Shown here: positions 35,461 through 44,963 of the stretch, one piece after another
How positions within the stretch are numbered: position 1 is the first letter of the stretch
Layout: each line of letters opens with the position of its first letter
From: Gammaproteobacteria bacterium
GTDB lineage: Bacteria; Pseudomonadota; Gammaproteobacteria; Pseudomonadales; Azotimanducaceae
Direction of reading: 5' to 3'
Length of the DNA stretch: 64,000 nucleotides
NCBI GenBank assembly: GCA_021773565.1
Contig: JAJFJZ010000009.1
Span: 279,346-343,345 of the forward strand
Notes under the pieces: generated by a model
Databases searched by the model: none
What the model was told of the DNA's origin: nothing
The model's input: the letters and a program-made list of their open reading frames with translations, nothing else
Program-made: the position numbers and the translations under genes

Positions 35461-36624
35461 ATGGAACGTGCAAAACATCTTAAAGGCTTAAAGGTACTGG
35501 ATTTTTCCGCTGTTTATGCGGGCCCTATATGCGCTCGTTTACTTGGTGACTGCGGCGCAGAAATTACTAAAGTAGAGGCTCCTGGAATGGGTGACGTGAT
35601 CAGGGGGCCGAAAGGGTACTCCCGCGTTTTTGCACATTTTAATGCAGGTAAACGTAGTATCGCGATTGATTTAAAGACGCCTGATGGCCAAAAACTGGCG
35701 CTGGATTTGATGGCAGATGCAGATGTAGTGGTGGAAAATTTCCGCCCCGGGGTTATGCAACGGTTTGGCCTGGATTATGACAGCGTAAAATCGATGTATC
35801 CCTCACTAATTTATTGCTCCATATCAGGGTTCGGGCAAACAGGTCCCTTTGTACATCGTGCTGCGTATGCACCGATCGCCCATGCAGCCAGTGGATTTGA
35901 CCTGGCACATCGTGCTTCCCAGGACGACCCAAATGCCAAACCACCTGTCTGGGGCATCATGGTGGCAGACATGCTTACTGGTGCTTATGCTTTTGGCGCT
36001 ATTCAAACCGCATTACTTGGACGTATTCAATCTGGTAAGGGAGAACATATTGACGTTACGATGATGGAGTCGATGATGATGTTGATACCCGGTCAAATTC
36101 AGGCAGCACAGATCAAGAAGGCACCTATGGGTGGAAACTTTCATCCGATCACTGTTCGGGATGGCTATGTAATGGTGTGCATCGTAACCAGCAAAAATAT
36201 GCGTTGCCTGTGTGATGCTATGCAACGAAAAGACTTATTGGAAGACCCCAGGTTCATGCAGGGTGAGCGGTGGAAAAATATTGGTGCATTTATTGCTGAA
36301 ATTGAGCGTTGGTCTGCATCACTGAGTGCGGAAGAGTGTGAGGCCCGTTTGAATGACGCCGGTGTGCCCTGTAGTACGTACAATGCGCCAGATGCACTTT
36401 TTACCCACCCACAGACACTTGCAAGAAATTCTTTCCAGGAACTGGAAGACGCCAATGGTCATTTTCTAATACAAAATGCGCCTTTCCAGTTTCTGAACAC
36501 TGACGTTTCTACTGCAACTACAGCAGCCTCTTTAGGTGAGCATACTGACCAGATACTGTCTGAGAAGTTGCATCTAACGGGTGATGCTATCGAAGTGCTT
36601 CGCCAGAATAACATTGTCGCGTAA
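35461..36624 (+). CDS. CaiB/BaiF-family (class III) CoA transferase
   Basis: The 387-residue enzyme moves CoA between carboxylic acids. It has LKGLKVLDFSAVYAGPICARLLGDCGAEITKVEAPGMGD at the start, NAGKRSIAIDLKTPDGQ, and VVVENFRPGVMQRFGLDY. The Asp nucleophile lies in the LTGAYAFGAIQTALLGR region preceded by VADM. TTG 35443 could extend it by six residues; ATG 35461 is preferred. The substrate is unknown; the neighbours do not form a clear pathway. Confidence 0.9.
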   Translation: MERAKHLKGLKVLDFSAVYAGPICARLLGDCGAEITKVEAPGMGDVIRGPKGYSRVFAHFNAGKRSIAIDLKTPDGQKLALDLMADADVVVENFRPGVMQRFGLDYDSVKSMYPSLIYCSISGFGQTGPFVHRAAYAPIAHAASGFDLAHRASQDDPNAKPPVWGIMVADMLTGAYAFGAIQTALLGRIQSGKGEHIDVTMMESMMMLIPGQIQAAQIKKAPMGGNFHPITVRDGYVMVCIVTSKNMRCLCDAMQRKDLLEDPRFMQGERWKNIGAFIAEIERWSASLSAEECEARLNDAGVPCSTYNAPDALFTHPQTLARNSFQELEDANGHFLIQNAPFQFLNTDVSTATTAASLGEHTDQILSEKLHLTGDAIEVLRQNNIVA

Positions 36625-36625
36625 G

Positions 36626-36648
36626 AACAATTCATAATTGTTTCTTTT
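36626..36648 (+). terminator. Weak A/T-rich hairpin terminator after the CoA transferase
   Basis: AACAATT-CAT-AATTGTT is followed by TCTTTTAT, just after the TAA at 36624. The seven-base stem is A/T-rich, so termination strength would be modest. It separates two convergent genes. Confidence 0.4.
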
Positions 36649-36661
36649 ATAAGACTCTTCG

Positions 36662-38656
36662 CTACCGGGGCTTATACCAAATGGGCGATGACCAGGCACG
36701 TTCCTGAATGGTTTTTTTCAAATTGTCGCGTGGTTCGGTTCCCGCTCGAATAGCATCCCAGGTCGACCAGCGACAGGTGGGATTCTCCAGTACCCGAACA
36801 TAATAGAAGGCACGATTGTCTGGGTTGAACTCGGGATCTTTCCACAGAGTTTTTAGTTCCGATGCGCCGGTATCAGCGCTTATGGCGCAATCGGCTATAT
36901 TTACCTTTGCCTTATTGTCAGGGCAGCGATGGCTTACCGGATCCACCGATAATCCGTCGGAACAGGCGACATCAAAAACCTTTTCATAGGACTGACCATC
37001 CTCCAGCCAGGCTTTGATAATCTGCAGTCGTTGTAGTGGGGCGGTATCGCTATCTCTCAATGCCCATAGCACAAAGCCGGGATGTTTTTCGTCTTGCGCA
37101 AACAGGTTTGAGCCCATGGGGACGCCTGTTTGGTAGGCTTGAGAAACCATATCTGCCGCGTTGAGAATGGATTCATCAAAGTCGTAACCTGCGAAAAAAC
37201 GAACTCGAATTCTTGGCCCCGTTGTAGCAAAAACTTCTTTTCGTCGAAAGGAATCATAGATTGATTCCCGGGTATTTTCTTCCGCCCAAACTCCCGCGAG
37301 TCCCGCAGCTCCCCATGTGGGGAACTTGCCATCGATGAATGTTCTGCCATTTGCATCTTCGTAAGTATCAGCGGCGTAGCTATAATCTGCCCGGTTTTCT
37401 TCAGGTATAGGCACTGATCCGCGCTTGATACCATCTGAATCGAACAACCCTACCTTTGAAAAATAGTTAGACTCATCATAGGGGCCGGCACCTACATGGG
37501 TATCTGATGAACCGATTATGCCAAATTTGAAGGGGTTTCCCTTCCCTTCAGCTTCAAGGCTAAGCCCATTCCTAAGCGCTTCGCGGACGTAGCTGCCACT
37601 GGGTTTGGACACACCGAATATCGCTCCAGAATATTCGGCTATTTCAAAATCGGCCCACTCGTCATTCATACTAAGGCTTGGGTGCGTTTCGGACGTACCC
37701 TTTACCTGTGTGATCTCTACCAGAGGTTCATTACGTGCACGAATCTCTGTGTAGGCATTGCTCATTGGTTCTCCTGCCCAATTCGTCAACTCAAATGCGT
37801 GGCCAGCGGAGCCGTTGGAATTGTGCGGTATGGCAAGCACTTCGACACCTTTGGCGCGTTGTGCATCCATCCAGGCCCAGAGATCCTCCGGATTCATGGA
37901 GTTTATGCGGGAATATGGAATGTCCGGAAGATTCTCGGATCCTCTAAAGATTACGTTTCGATGTAGGCTACCGCTGTTTTTTGAGGTCGTGAATTCGTAG
38001 CCGACAAAAGTGGTGAATTCACCGGGAACGTAATTGTCCTGTGCAGCCTTAATGGTGTCTGCCCAGGCATTTATACTTATATCGGTAATCGTTTTCGGAT
38101 CGATGGCGCCACTCCTGACACCGCCTCGCAATTTCGGAACAAATGGTCGAAATGCCTGAACTCTTGCGGCGAAGGAATCGATACCAAAGTTATCCGGTGC
38201 ATTCAAATTGTGAAGTGGCCTGGCGACATCCAGTTTGGAGAAGGCTGTAGAAGTATCCGCGGCTTCATTGGACACCCCGAGATACATCGCGTGATCGGTT
38301 ACTGCATAAAAATCAAGGGGATTATCCAGCTTTAAATCTAATCCCGCCGGGTGCTTGATAGTTCCTCCCCTGGCATAGTGATAAGCATCAAAGGGTGTTG
38401 CTATGCTGCCAAAGGAAAAGGCATCGAAAGAATAGGTGGTGTGCACATGAATATCACCAAAGTAGGCAACGCGATTGGGGTCGGGCGTCCAGTTGCGAGT
38501 TTCATTTGTCTGGTCCTTTTCAGTCACCTGTTGGATCGACGTGGCTTTCTGATCAATGCCTTCGGCCACCTGCTCCTTTTCTGTACAGCCGGTTGAAACG
38601 GCAAGCACCATCAAAACCGCTGTAGCTAACCTGGAGATTCCGTGCAATCGATTCAT
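36662..38656 (-). CDS. DUF3604 domain lipoprotein
   Basis: A lipoprotein signal with lipobox VSTGC (about residues 20-24) leads into a large DUF3604 region: RVAYFGDIHVHTTYSFDAFSFG near residue 63 resembles a PHP-like metal site, with DNPLDFYAVTDHAMYLG and FGIIGSSDTHVGAGPYDESNY further on. The family is predicted to be an extracytoplasmic metal-dependent hydrolase, substrate unknown. It ends WSSPIWYKPR, usual for the family. No partner genes are adjacent. Confidence 0.88.
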   Translation of the reverse strand: MNRLHGISRLATAVLMVLAVSTGCTEKEQVAEGIDQKATSIQQVTEKDQTNETRNWTPDPNRVAYFGDIHVHTTYSFDAFSFGSIATPFDAYHYARGGTIKHPAGLDLKLDNPLDFYAVTDHAMYLGVSNEAADTSTAFSKLDVARPLHNLNAPDNFGIDSFAARVQAFRPFVPKLRGGVRSGAIDPKTITDISINAWADTIKAAQDNYVPGEFTTFVGYEFTTSKNSGSLHRNVIFRGSENLPDIPYSRINSMNPEDLWAWMDAQRAKGVEVLAIPHNSNGSAGHAFELTNWAGEPMSNAYTEIRARNEPLVEITQVKGTSETHPSLSMNDEWADFEIAEYSGAIFGVSKPSGSYVREALRNGLSLEAEGKGNPFKFGIIGSSDTHVGAGPYDESNYFSKVGLFDSDGIKRGSVPIPEENRADYSYAADTYEDANGRTFIDGKFPTWGAAGLAGVWAEENTRESIYDSFRRKEVFATTGPRIRVRFFAGYDFDESILNAADMVSQAYQTGVPMGSNLFAQDEKHPGFVLWALRDSDTAPLQRLQIIKAWLEDGQSYEKVFDVACSDGLSVDPVSHRCPDNKAKVNIADCAISADTGASELKTLWKDPEFNPDNRAFYYVRVLENPTCRWSTWDAIRAGTEPRDNLKKTIQERAWSSPIWYKPR

Positions 38657-39255
38657 AAATTAGGCTCCTGTCAGAAGTGCCGGTCAAAGTTTATGTTTGG
38701 AGAACAAGAAGACATAAAGCATATTATTTTTCCAGATAGTTCAACGTGTTGCCCAGCAATCAGCTCGAATCCAATTGCGCCTGAAACGAATCTTGCACCT
38801 GAAATCAAAAACAGGATCAGATATAGATTCTTTTTGAATATCTCTCCTGGAGATAAATTGAAATTCATCTAATTCTCATTTGTAGACAACATGACAATTT
38901 TTGTACGTGTGCGAAAGATCTTTATACCATGAAATATGAGAATGATGAAAAATCTGTAACTACTTGCCATGATTGACAAATCCTGATTGTTTGCCGGTTC
39001 CACAGTAACTCGGTGGGGTCTGTTCAGTGGTATTTGGGTGTGCCTCAAAATGTAGCTCTGGAGTATTATAAATGGCAGGGGAGTACAACAGTGGGTGTGA
39101 GGTGTGACCGTGCCGTTCTTACTATGGCTAATGGCTTGAAATGGTGCTCATACTAAGCCAATGTTAACGAGTGGGATTGTGCAAAATTGTACGCCTTGCA
39201 CTAACAGGGATACGCCGTTGGAACGATTAACGACTCAAACTATGAATTGGACAAT
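38657..39255. other. 599-base intergenic region, little recognisable
   Basis: A 65-codon minus frame (38671-38868) encodes a possible membrane segment (NLYLILFLISGARFVSGAIGFELIAG) but has no ribosome binding site and no family I recognise. It could be a relic upstream of the DUF3604 gene. The rest is A/T-rich with no clear RNA or repeat; the promoter of the Crp-family gene should lie near its right end. Confidence 0.4.
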
Positions 39256-39939
39256 ATGACAACCAGGATCGCAACTTCTACCTTAGGACAAATATCATCA
39301 CTAAAACCTCTGTCACAATGCACTCTGAGCACCCTGTCTGATTGTGCAGAAATCAGGCTATGTCAAGCTGGCGAAGCCGTAGTCAATCACATGGATACCA
39401 GTCGAGATATTTATATTATAGCGACCGGCGAAGTAAGGGCACAGCTGGTAGCGCCCAATGGACGATTGCTCACATACCATCTGATCCCACAAGGAGAAAT
39501 GTTTGGGGAGATAGCTGCAATTGATGGAGAACCGCGTACAGCAAGCATAGTCGCTGAGGTGGAGTGCGTTCTGGTAAGAGTGAGCTCGGAATGCCTGTTT
39601 ACTCTAATAGAACATCACCCCGACTTCGCCCTGGCTGTTGTACGCAATCTCATACGGACTAATCGTCGACTCAGCCAACGGCTATTCGAATACCACTCAT
39701 ACGATGTGAAGGGGCGCGTGTGTTCGGAGATATTGCGGTTAACAGACAAAACACCCAAATCGTCGGTGGTAATTACCGATCGGGATCTGGCAAGTCGAGT
39801 TGGCACCACACGAGAAAATATTACGCGCATCCATTCACAATTAAAAGAAAAAGTCCTTATTGAACGACATCATTCCGAGTTACGCATTCTTGACCGAGCT
39901 GGCATAGTGCAACTATTGAAAAATTGTGAGTTCAGTTAG
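39256..39939 (+). CDS. Crp/Fnr-family transcriptional regulator
   Basis: The N-terminal cyclic-nucleotide-binding fold includes DIYIIATGEVRAQLVAPNGRLLTYHLIPQGEMFGEIAAIDGEPRTASIVA (about residues 50-100), followed by a dimer helix and a C-terminal Crp-type helix-turn-helix (TDRDLASRVGTTRENITRIHSQLKEK). No N-terminal FNR cysteine cluster is present, so a cNMP or other small-molecule signal is more likely than Fe-S oxygen sensing. TTG 39247 could extend it three residues; ATG 39256 is used. Confidence 0.87.
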   Translation: MTTRIATSTLGQISSLKPLSQCTLSTLSDCAEIRLCQAGEAVVNHMDTSRDIYIIATGEVRAQLVAPNGRLLTYHLIPQGEMFGEIAAIDGEPRTASIVAEVECVLVRVSSECLFTLIEHHPDFALAVVRNLIRTNRRLSQRLFEYHSYDVKGRVCSEILRLTDKTPKSSVVITDRDLASRVGTTRENITRIHSQLKEKVLIERHHSELRILDRAGIVQLLKNCEFS

Positions 39940-40007
39940 TACTTTAGACTTTCCAAATTATCAACTATTCGAACTTACGGTTTGGATCTAAATTACTGCG
40001 CACAAAC

Positions 40008-41441
40008 CTAAATCCTGAATCTGGCTCTTAAGGCAAGGCATATTAGAAATAGACAGGCTAGTCCCAGAATACTTTCGAGAGCCGTCACTACATACATAAC
40101 ATCCGGAAAAATGTAGCCATCCGAGCCCGTAAACAGGTCCTGGTTGGCTTTGGATTGCGTCTCACCAGCACGTCCTGAGAATGGAATAATTTGGAATGCA
40201 GAATATATCAGAGCACTGGCCTTGCTTGGAATTTGCTCGAACAGGAAAAAACTCACCACGTAATAAATAGAGCCAAAAAGAATCCACGTCACTAACAAGG
40301 CCCAAAGCGGTCGCACAAGACTTTGCCCGAAGTCGCTCAGCCACTCGTAAAGAAAATTTGGGATCAGCTGGAGTCCTGTACACTCGTAAAACCGTTTGGC
40401 TTTTAACTCATAGGCAAAAAACATTCGTTCGCGTTCACGGTCCTTTGCACTTATTGCTAATTCCTTGAATCGGCGGTATCTGGCTGAATCTTTTCCATCA
40501 ACCGCTTTTCCCTTCCACTTTTTGCCTTCTACTTGATAAGTTACATTAATACCGGATAATTTTATTCCCGAATGCATAAGCGAAAACTGAAAGTCGGGAA
40601 CTCGTGCAAAACAGCAGTCGTCAAAATAAATCGGAGCCTCAAATAATGAACCCGTAAATCTTGGTGAATGGTCCCCATCTTCGAATCTACTACCTTGAAA
40701 ATTAGCCACTTCCGAAAACTTGGCATTCGCAAAAGATGAATCCCCCGTAAAAGTGGCGAAGCTGAAATCAGCCTCTCCTGAAAAAGTGGTTTCCTTGAAA
40801 TCTGCCCACTCCGAAAACCTGGCTTCGCTGAAAACTACCTCACCTGAAAATCGGGCTGCCGCAAAAGAAGCTTCTCCTGAAAACCTGGCTGCGGCGAAAG
40901 ACGCTACCTCTGTAAACCTGGCTTCGCTGAAGTATGCCATTTCTGAAAACTCGGCACCTTCGAAACGAGACATCCAGGAAAATTCAGCTCCCCGGAAAAC
41001 AGCCTCTCCTGAAAATTTGGCGTCGCCAAAGTGCGCGTCTTTTGAAAACCTGGTTTCGCTGAAATACGCCCCTCCAGAAAACGTCGCACTTCCGAAATGA
41101 GATACTTCTAAAAACTCGGACATGTTGAAATAGGTTGCCCCGGAAAACGTGGCTCGGCTGAAAATAGCTTCCCCTGAAAACTTGGCGTCGTTGAAAAATG
41201 CTTCCCCTGAAAATTTGGCGTTACTGAAATCGACCTCTCCTGAAAACCTGGCTGCGTTAAAATTGGTTGTTCCCGGGAAAACGAATCCGGAAAAATCGGT
41301 TTTGACAGCATTGAATGTTGTGGCTTCAAAGTCTACGTTCCAATCTTTATGCTGTTGTGCCCAAACATTCCATTCATCAATTCCTTTTTCATACAGAGCT
41401 AGAGTTTCACCTCCCCTTAATACTTTGTCTTTGGCATACAT
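40008..41441 (-). CDS. Pentapeptide-repeat protein with C-terminal two-helix membrane domain
   Basis: Residues 45-240 are a run of Phe-type pentapeptide repeats, often as ten-residue pairs such as AKFSGEAFFNDAKFSGEAIF, expected to form a right-handed quadrilateral beta-helix. A linker with KAVDGKDSARYRRFKELAISAKDRERERMFFAYELKAKRFYECTG follows. Two membrane helices then lie near residues 375-395 and 450-472, flanking a segment like ion-channel pore regions (SALIYSAFQIIPFSGRAG, then FPDVMYVVTALESILGL). Such repeat-plus-channel proteins are known, but their role is unclear. The gene stands alone. Confidence 0.83.
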   Translation of the reverse strand: MYAKDKVLRGGETLALYEKGIDEWNVWAQQHKDWNVDFEATTFNAVKTDFSGFVFPGTTNFNAARFSGEVDFSNAKFSGEAFFNDAKFSGEAIFSRATFSGATYFNMSEFLEVSHFGSATFSGGAYFSETRFSKDAHFGDAKFSGEAVFRGAEFSWMSRFEGAEFSEMAYFSEARFTEVASFAAARFSGEASFAAARFSGEVVFSEARFSEWADFKETTFSGEADFSFATFTGDSSFANAKFSEVANFQGSRFEDGDHSPRFTGSLFEAPIYFDDCCFARVPDFQFSLMHSGIKLSGINVTYQVEGKKWKGKAVDGKDSARYRRFKELAISAKDRERERMFFAYELKAKRFYECTGLQLIPNFLYEWLSDFGQSLVRPLWALLVTWILFGSIYYVVSFFLFEQIPSKASALIYSAFQIIPFSGRAGETQSKANQDLFTGSDGYIFPDVMYVVTALESILGLACLFLICLALRARFRI

Positions 41442-41713
41442 TTGCGTGCTCCATATCCTACGGATAGACGGAATCTAACAAGAGTAATTAACCGAGCGCA
41501 TGGGAAGTGCCTCTGATAAACCAACAAACGCGACACCGTTTTGGATCCCGGAGTATTCATTACTAATTGTTCAATAAGTATGGATAACTACAGGTGCATC
41601 TACGTGTGCAATTTTATACACGCAGAGCAATCTATTTTTAGAGAATACGCTCAAACGAAGCAAGATATTCTGGAACTGGAGCGTTTAATGACTCCGGGAT
41701 CGGCCAACAAAGG

Positions 41714-42712
41714 TCATTCAGAGGGCGCGTCGTTTAGAAACGCACGTATGACTGTCAGTGATGCTTCTAACTGATCATAAAATATGAAATGCCCGGAATC
41801 AGCTATCGTTTCGAGCCTTACACTTTTGTAAAATGGCAGATGGCGTTTTTGATATTCTGCACCGTAGACTTTGTTGCATGTTGAGCCAACCAACAGAACT
41901 TCGCCGTTAAATTTGTGCGCATCCGAAATGAAATCTAACTGGGCAAAAAGATCGGGATCATTGGCTGAGGCTATAACTGTTTCGTTCAATACTTTTCTGC
42001 TCGCACGCCAGCCTTCAAATTTTTCTGGAATAACATCACCGCAATGTACATTTTTGCCACCCAAAAATTTATATGCATTGCTCATTATGTAGTCCTCTCT
42101 CGCATATTTGTCATTGCTTACGTCTACTCTCCAACTGTTCAACCACACTATGGCAAGGTCAAAATACTCACTAAATTTCGGTCCCGATTGGGAATCCAAA
42201 AAATCTTGCGATAGGTCGGGCTTGAGTATGCCTGGTTCAATCATGATGATTTTTTCAATTTTTTCCGGGTACATTCCGATATAGCCAGATGCCATCATCG
42301 CACCCCAACTGTGGCCAAGCAGGGTAACTTTCCTGCCCTTACCATAGTGGTCAACAAAAGCATCCAGATCATCAAAGAAACTTGTCAGGCGAATGGTGGC
42401 ATCAAATTTACGCGATGAAAGGCCAGTCATGCGCTGATCATAAAAAACCAGGCGATAGTCATCGGATAACGGCGCAATGGGTAACAGGTTGCGATAATCT
42501 CCACCCGGACCACCGTGTAAAACTATGATGACAGGCTTACTTTCATCACCCATCGTTTCGGCATGAAACTTGTAGCCATTTAATGTAATAGATGGCAACT
42601 CGGCATTTTCGTCGACCGTTTTGATAAACGTGATTGGCAAGAGTATTGTGATGGCATACAACAGGAATGGTATCGCAGCAATAATGCCCAGACTGACCAA
42701 TAGTTTCTTCAT
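41714..42712 (-). CDS. Membrane-anchored alpha/beta hydrolase (proline iminopeptidase-like)
   Basis: An N-terminal signal or anchor (about residues 4-27) precedes an alpha/beta-hydrolase fold. It has the oxyanion motif HGGPGGDYRNL, FYDQRMTGLSS, the nucleophile elbow GHSWGAMMA (about residue 133), and a C-terminal His in ADSGHFIFYDQ. The wording matches the proline iminopeptidase/epoxide hydrolase branch. Substrate unknown. Confidence 0.85.
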   Translation of the reverse strand: MKKLLVSLGIIAAIPFLLYAITILLPITFIKTVDENAELPSITLNGYKFHAETMGDESKPVIIVLHGGPGGDYRNLLPIAPLSDDYRLVFYDQRMTGLSSRKFDATIRLTSFFDDLDAFVDHYGKGRKVTLLGHSWGAMMASGYIGMYPEKIEKIIMIEPGILKPDLSQDFLDSQSGPKFSEYFDLAIVWLNSWRVDVSNDKYAREDYIMSNAYKFLGGKNVHCGDVIPEKFEGWRASRKVLNETVIASANDPDLFAQLDFISDAHKFNGEVLLVGSTCNKVYGAEYQKRHLPFYKSVRLETIADSGHFIFYDQLEASLTVIRAFLNDAPSE

Positions 42713-42975
42713 ATAATTACCTGCGTTATCCCCTTGAATTCATCATACCTGCTTATGCCAATCGTAAGCTTAACGAATTGCCTGCCCCCTTAGAAAATCC
42801 AGGAAAGCTGGTCATAGCTGCTAGAATCGGCCCATGAATACCTGCAAGCGCCGTCGCTTTCGGCCGGATCTTATTATCTATAGAATGCCGTGGAGCAGAA
42901 TGATTGCGATTCTTGTTGATCTTTTGGCGTATTGGTACTGGAATGCGTGTGTACGGTCGATCAGTGAGGGTTGAT

Positions 42976-43842
42976 ATGTCTGACATCCGCAGAGGAGATC
43001 TCATTCGGATGCTCACCATGTTCTGTGTCTCATTACTCCTGAGTGCTTGTGGTGGCAATACCTCTGTTGCTTTTTGCTTTGGGAGTGCAGAATTCTGTGC
43101 GTCCGTCACCCGTAACGCCAATATCAATCAGGATGAGAATAACAATAACGGAAATAATGGCAGCGATGACGAAGCAGAAAGTCCTGGAGAAACTGCCGTC
43201 CAAGCTACACCCGAATTGATTGCGTCTGCTATAAATCATAGCGTTGAACTATTGGAGACTACACTCGACCCTTACCCGGGATCGAATAAAATCGCGCAAA
43301 TGCAGCATGACAACATTTTCTTCGTCCGTCTTGGGTTGTGGTTAGCGCTAACGACCAACGCACAGATTCTGGAGATTGACCCCACCAGTATTGAACAGAG
43401 GCTGGATGAGTTCAGGCACGCAATCGAGTCGCTTGAAATGAGTATGCTCGCGACTCCTGCCCACCGCGTACAATGTAATGTAAAGCTCAACCGGTCTGTC
43501 CTTGATTTTGCACTGGGTGAATTGAAATCCTTCGCCGAATATCGAGATCCGGCACTCTTTGATCGAACGGCGGTACTTGCAAAGCATTTTTCGGGTTCGG
43601 AGATCGAGCTCGACTTGATTCGCCGGAATGAAGCGATTCTGAACCTGGAAATCGGGCAGTTAACCCTGCAAGTCGTCAAACTCATCGACAACGATGCTCG
43701 CGCTCGAGCTTATGTTAAGGATCTATTAAATATTGATCACAAATCAGCCAGCTTGCTTGGGCCTCAGCAACTGGTTGTCACAGCTTCAAAAGCCATTTTT
43801 CTTGAGGGTAATTTAACAAGTAGAAGCATGCCACCAATTTAG
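42976..43842 (+). CDS. Hypothetical lipoprotein
   Basis: The frame opens at 42904, but ATG 42976 is preceded by GAGGG and gives a signal peptide with lipobox LLSACGG. An Asn/Glu/Asp-rich linker (about residues 45-65) then leads to a mostly helical domain. I do not recognise the family. It stands alone, upstream of a truncated Tat signal. Confidence 0.65.
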   Translation: MSDIRRGDLIRMLTMFCVSLLLSACGGNTSVAFCFGSAEFCASVTRNANINQDENNNNGNNGSDDEAESPGETAVQATPELIASAINHSVELLETTLDPYPGSNKIAQMQHDNIFFVRLGLWLALTTNAQILEIDPTSIEQRLDEFRHAIESLEMSMLATPAHRVQCNVKLNRSVLDFALGELKSFAEYRDPALFDRTAVLAKHFSGSEIELDLIRRNEAILNLEIGQLTLQVVKLIDNDARARAYVKDLLNIDHKSASLLGPQQLVVTASKAIFLEGNLTSRSMPPI

Positions 43843-43890
43843 CGCGTGAATCGGTTTAGTAGATTAAAAAGTGATATAGGTAGCTAAAGC

Positions 43891-43950
43891 ATGATAACGA
43901 AACGCAGGCTTATTCAAGGCAGTGGACTTGCTGCGCTGCTACCTTTATGA
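43891..43950 (+). pseudogene. Tat signal-peptide stub
   Basis: ATG 43891 opens MITKRRLIQGSGLAALLPL, a twin-arginine leader with a short hydrophobic core, then stops (TGA at 43948). No mature protein follows. It is probably the start of a lost exported cofactor enzyme. Confidence 0.5.
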
Positions 43951-43977
43951 GTGTTTTCTACCAGAGGCATGCAAGGC

Positions 43978-44733
43978 TTAAGTTTTCAGGAATTTGCTAC
44001 GCACCGCTGCCATAGTGGGCTCAGTGATTCCTATGCTATACAGATAAGCGAGCGCGCCGCCCCATTTCTCTTCGAGGCCGTCCAGAAAATCGGTCATCGC
44101 ATTTTCGGGTACACCCGCTGCTCGCATCATAGCTACCCGATTCATCCCTTCAGGAAACCCTGTCGTGTGTTCAATGAAGTCTGCCTGTCTGGGCACATCA
44201 CGATTCGTCAGAATGTAGTCAGCCTCGATAAGAGAACGGTCCACACCCAGTACAGAGAGAAGGAATGCTGTGGAAACTCCCGTGCGATCTTTACCAGCGG
44301 TACAGTGCAGCACAATAGGGGAGCTGTTGGCGTTCGCGAATATGTCGAACATGTGGACCCATGACTGAGGATCAAACTCAAGATAGGCGAGATACCGCTT
44401 TCCGGAAATCCCGGTATCCCCAACAATGCGGCTGAGTTGATCGGTACCACCGTCGGGTATGATGGAAAGATTGTGGTAGGTTGCCCCCATTACCTCCAGC
44501 GGGCCGCGACCCTGATCTTTTACTTCTTCCGGTTTGCGCAGGTCGATCTGTGTCTTGATACCCAGCGGCCTGAGCAGTTCCAGATCTGCCTCTGTCATAC
44601 GGTCCTGTCTGCCGGTACGAAAGAATTGCCCCCAGCGAACCGTGTGGCCATCCATGGTGGGATATCCGCCTATGTCGCGAAAATTGAAGCATCCTTCAAA
44701 TGGATAGTGTCGGAAAGCATAGTCATTAATCAT
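43978..44733 (-). CDS. Tyrosine-protein phosphatase (DSP/PTP fold)
   Basis: The 251-residue phosphatase has the catalytic P-loop HCTAGKDRTGVS (about residue 143), an N-terminal FNFRDIGGYPT typical of bacterial tyrosine/lipid phosphatases, and IDLRKPEEV upstream. The Lys in the loop recalls phosphoinositide phosphatases. Substrate unknown. It faces left; the SUI1 stub at 44766 faces right. Confidence 0.88.
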   Translation of the reverse strand: MINDYAFRHYPFEGCFNFRDIGGYPTMDGHTVRWGQFFRTGRQDRMTEADLELLRPLGIKTQIDLRKPEEVKDQGRGPLEVMGATYHNLSIIPDGGTDQLSRIVGDTGISGKRYLAYLEFDPQSWVHMFDIFANANSSPIVLHCTAGKDRTGVSTAFLLSVLGVDRSLIEADYILTNRDVPRQADFIEHTTGFPEGMNRVAMMRAAGVPENAMTDFLDGLEEKWGGALAYLYSIGITEPTMAAVRSKFLKT

Positions 44734-44765
44734 GTAAATATCTTATTTTTAGGTAGACTTTCGGG

Positions 44766-44963
44766 ATGCCCACTAAAACCGCAAAAAACAGGAAACAGCG
44801 CGCAAGTAAACTCGTTTACAGTACAGATGCTGAGCGAATATGTCTTCTTTGTGGAAAGACGAAAACACTTTGTTCGTGCAAATCGCCTTCCAAAAGTTGC
44901 ACATCAGGGGATGGGATCGTCAGCTTAGTGAAGAACATTATTAACAAACAGGAGTTAAGATGA
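44766..44963 (+). pseudogene. N-terminal stub of a SUI1/YciH translation-factor-like protein
   Basis: The 65-codon frame contains SKLVYSTDAER, a small Cys cluster (CLLCGKTKTLCSC) and GDGIVSL, the characteristic beginning of bacterial SUI1-domain (YciH) proteins. After GDGIV the sequence departs to KNIINKQELR and stops; the SUI1 core (about 70 residues) is absent. Its TGA overlaps the ATG of the enoyl-CoA hydratase gene. A deletion that fused the stub to the hydratase leader is the simplest reading. Confidence 0.62.

Noticed and set aside
38671..38868. 65-codon minus frame with a hydrophobic stretch
   Set aside because: No ribosome site and no family match I recognise. I mention it only under the intergenic region.
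40720..41100. Plus-strand open frame with repeated Ser/Pro-Glu-Asn units
   Set aside because: It is the mirror image of the pentapeptide repeats on the minus strand, where periodic codons keep several frames open.
41541..41774. 77-codon plus frame
   Set aside because: It overlaps the C-terminus of the alpha/beta hydrolase gene and has no family or ribosome site.
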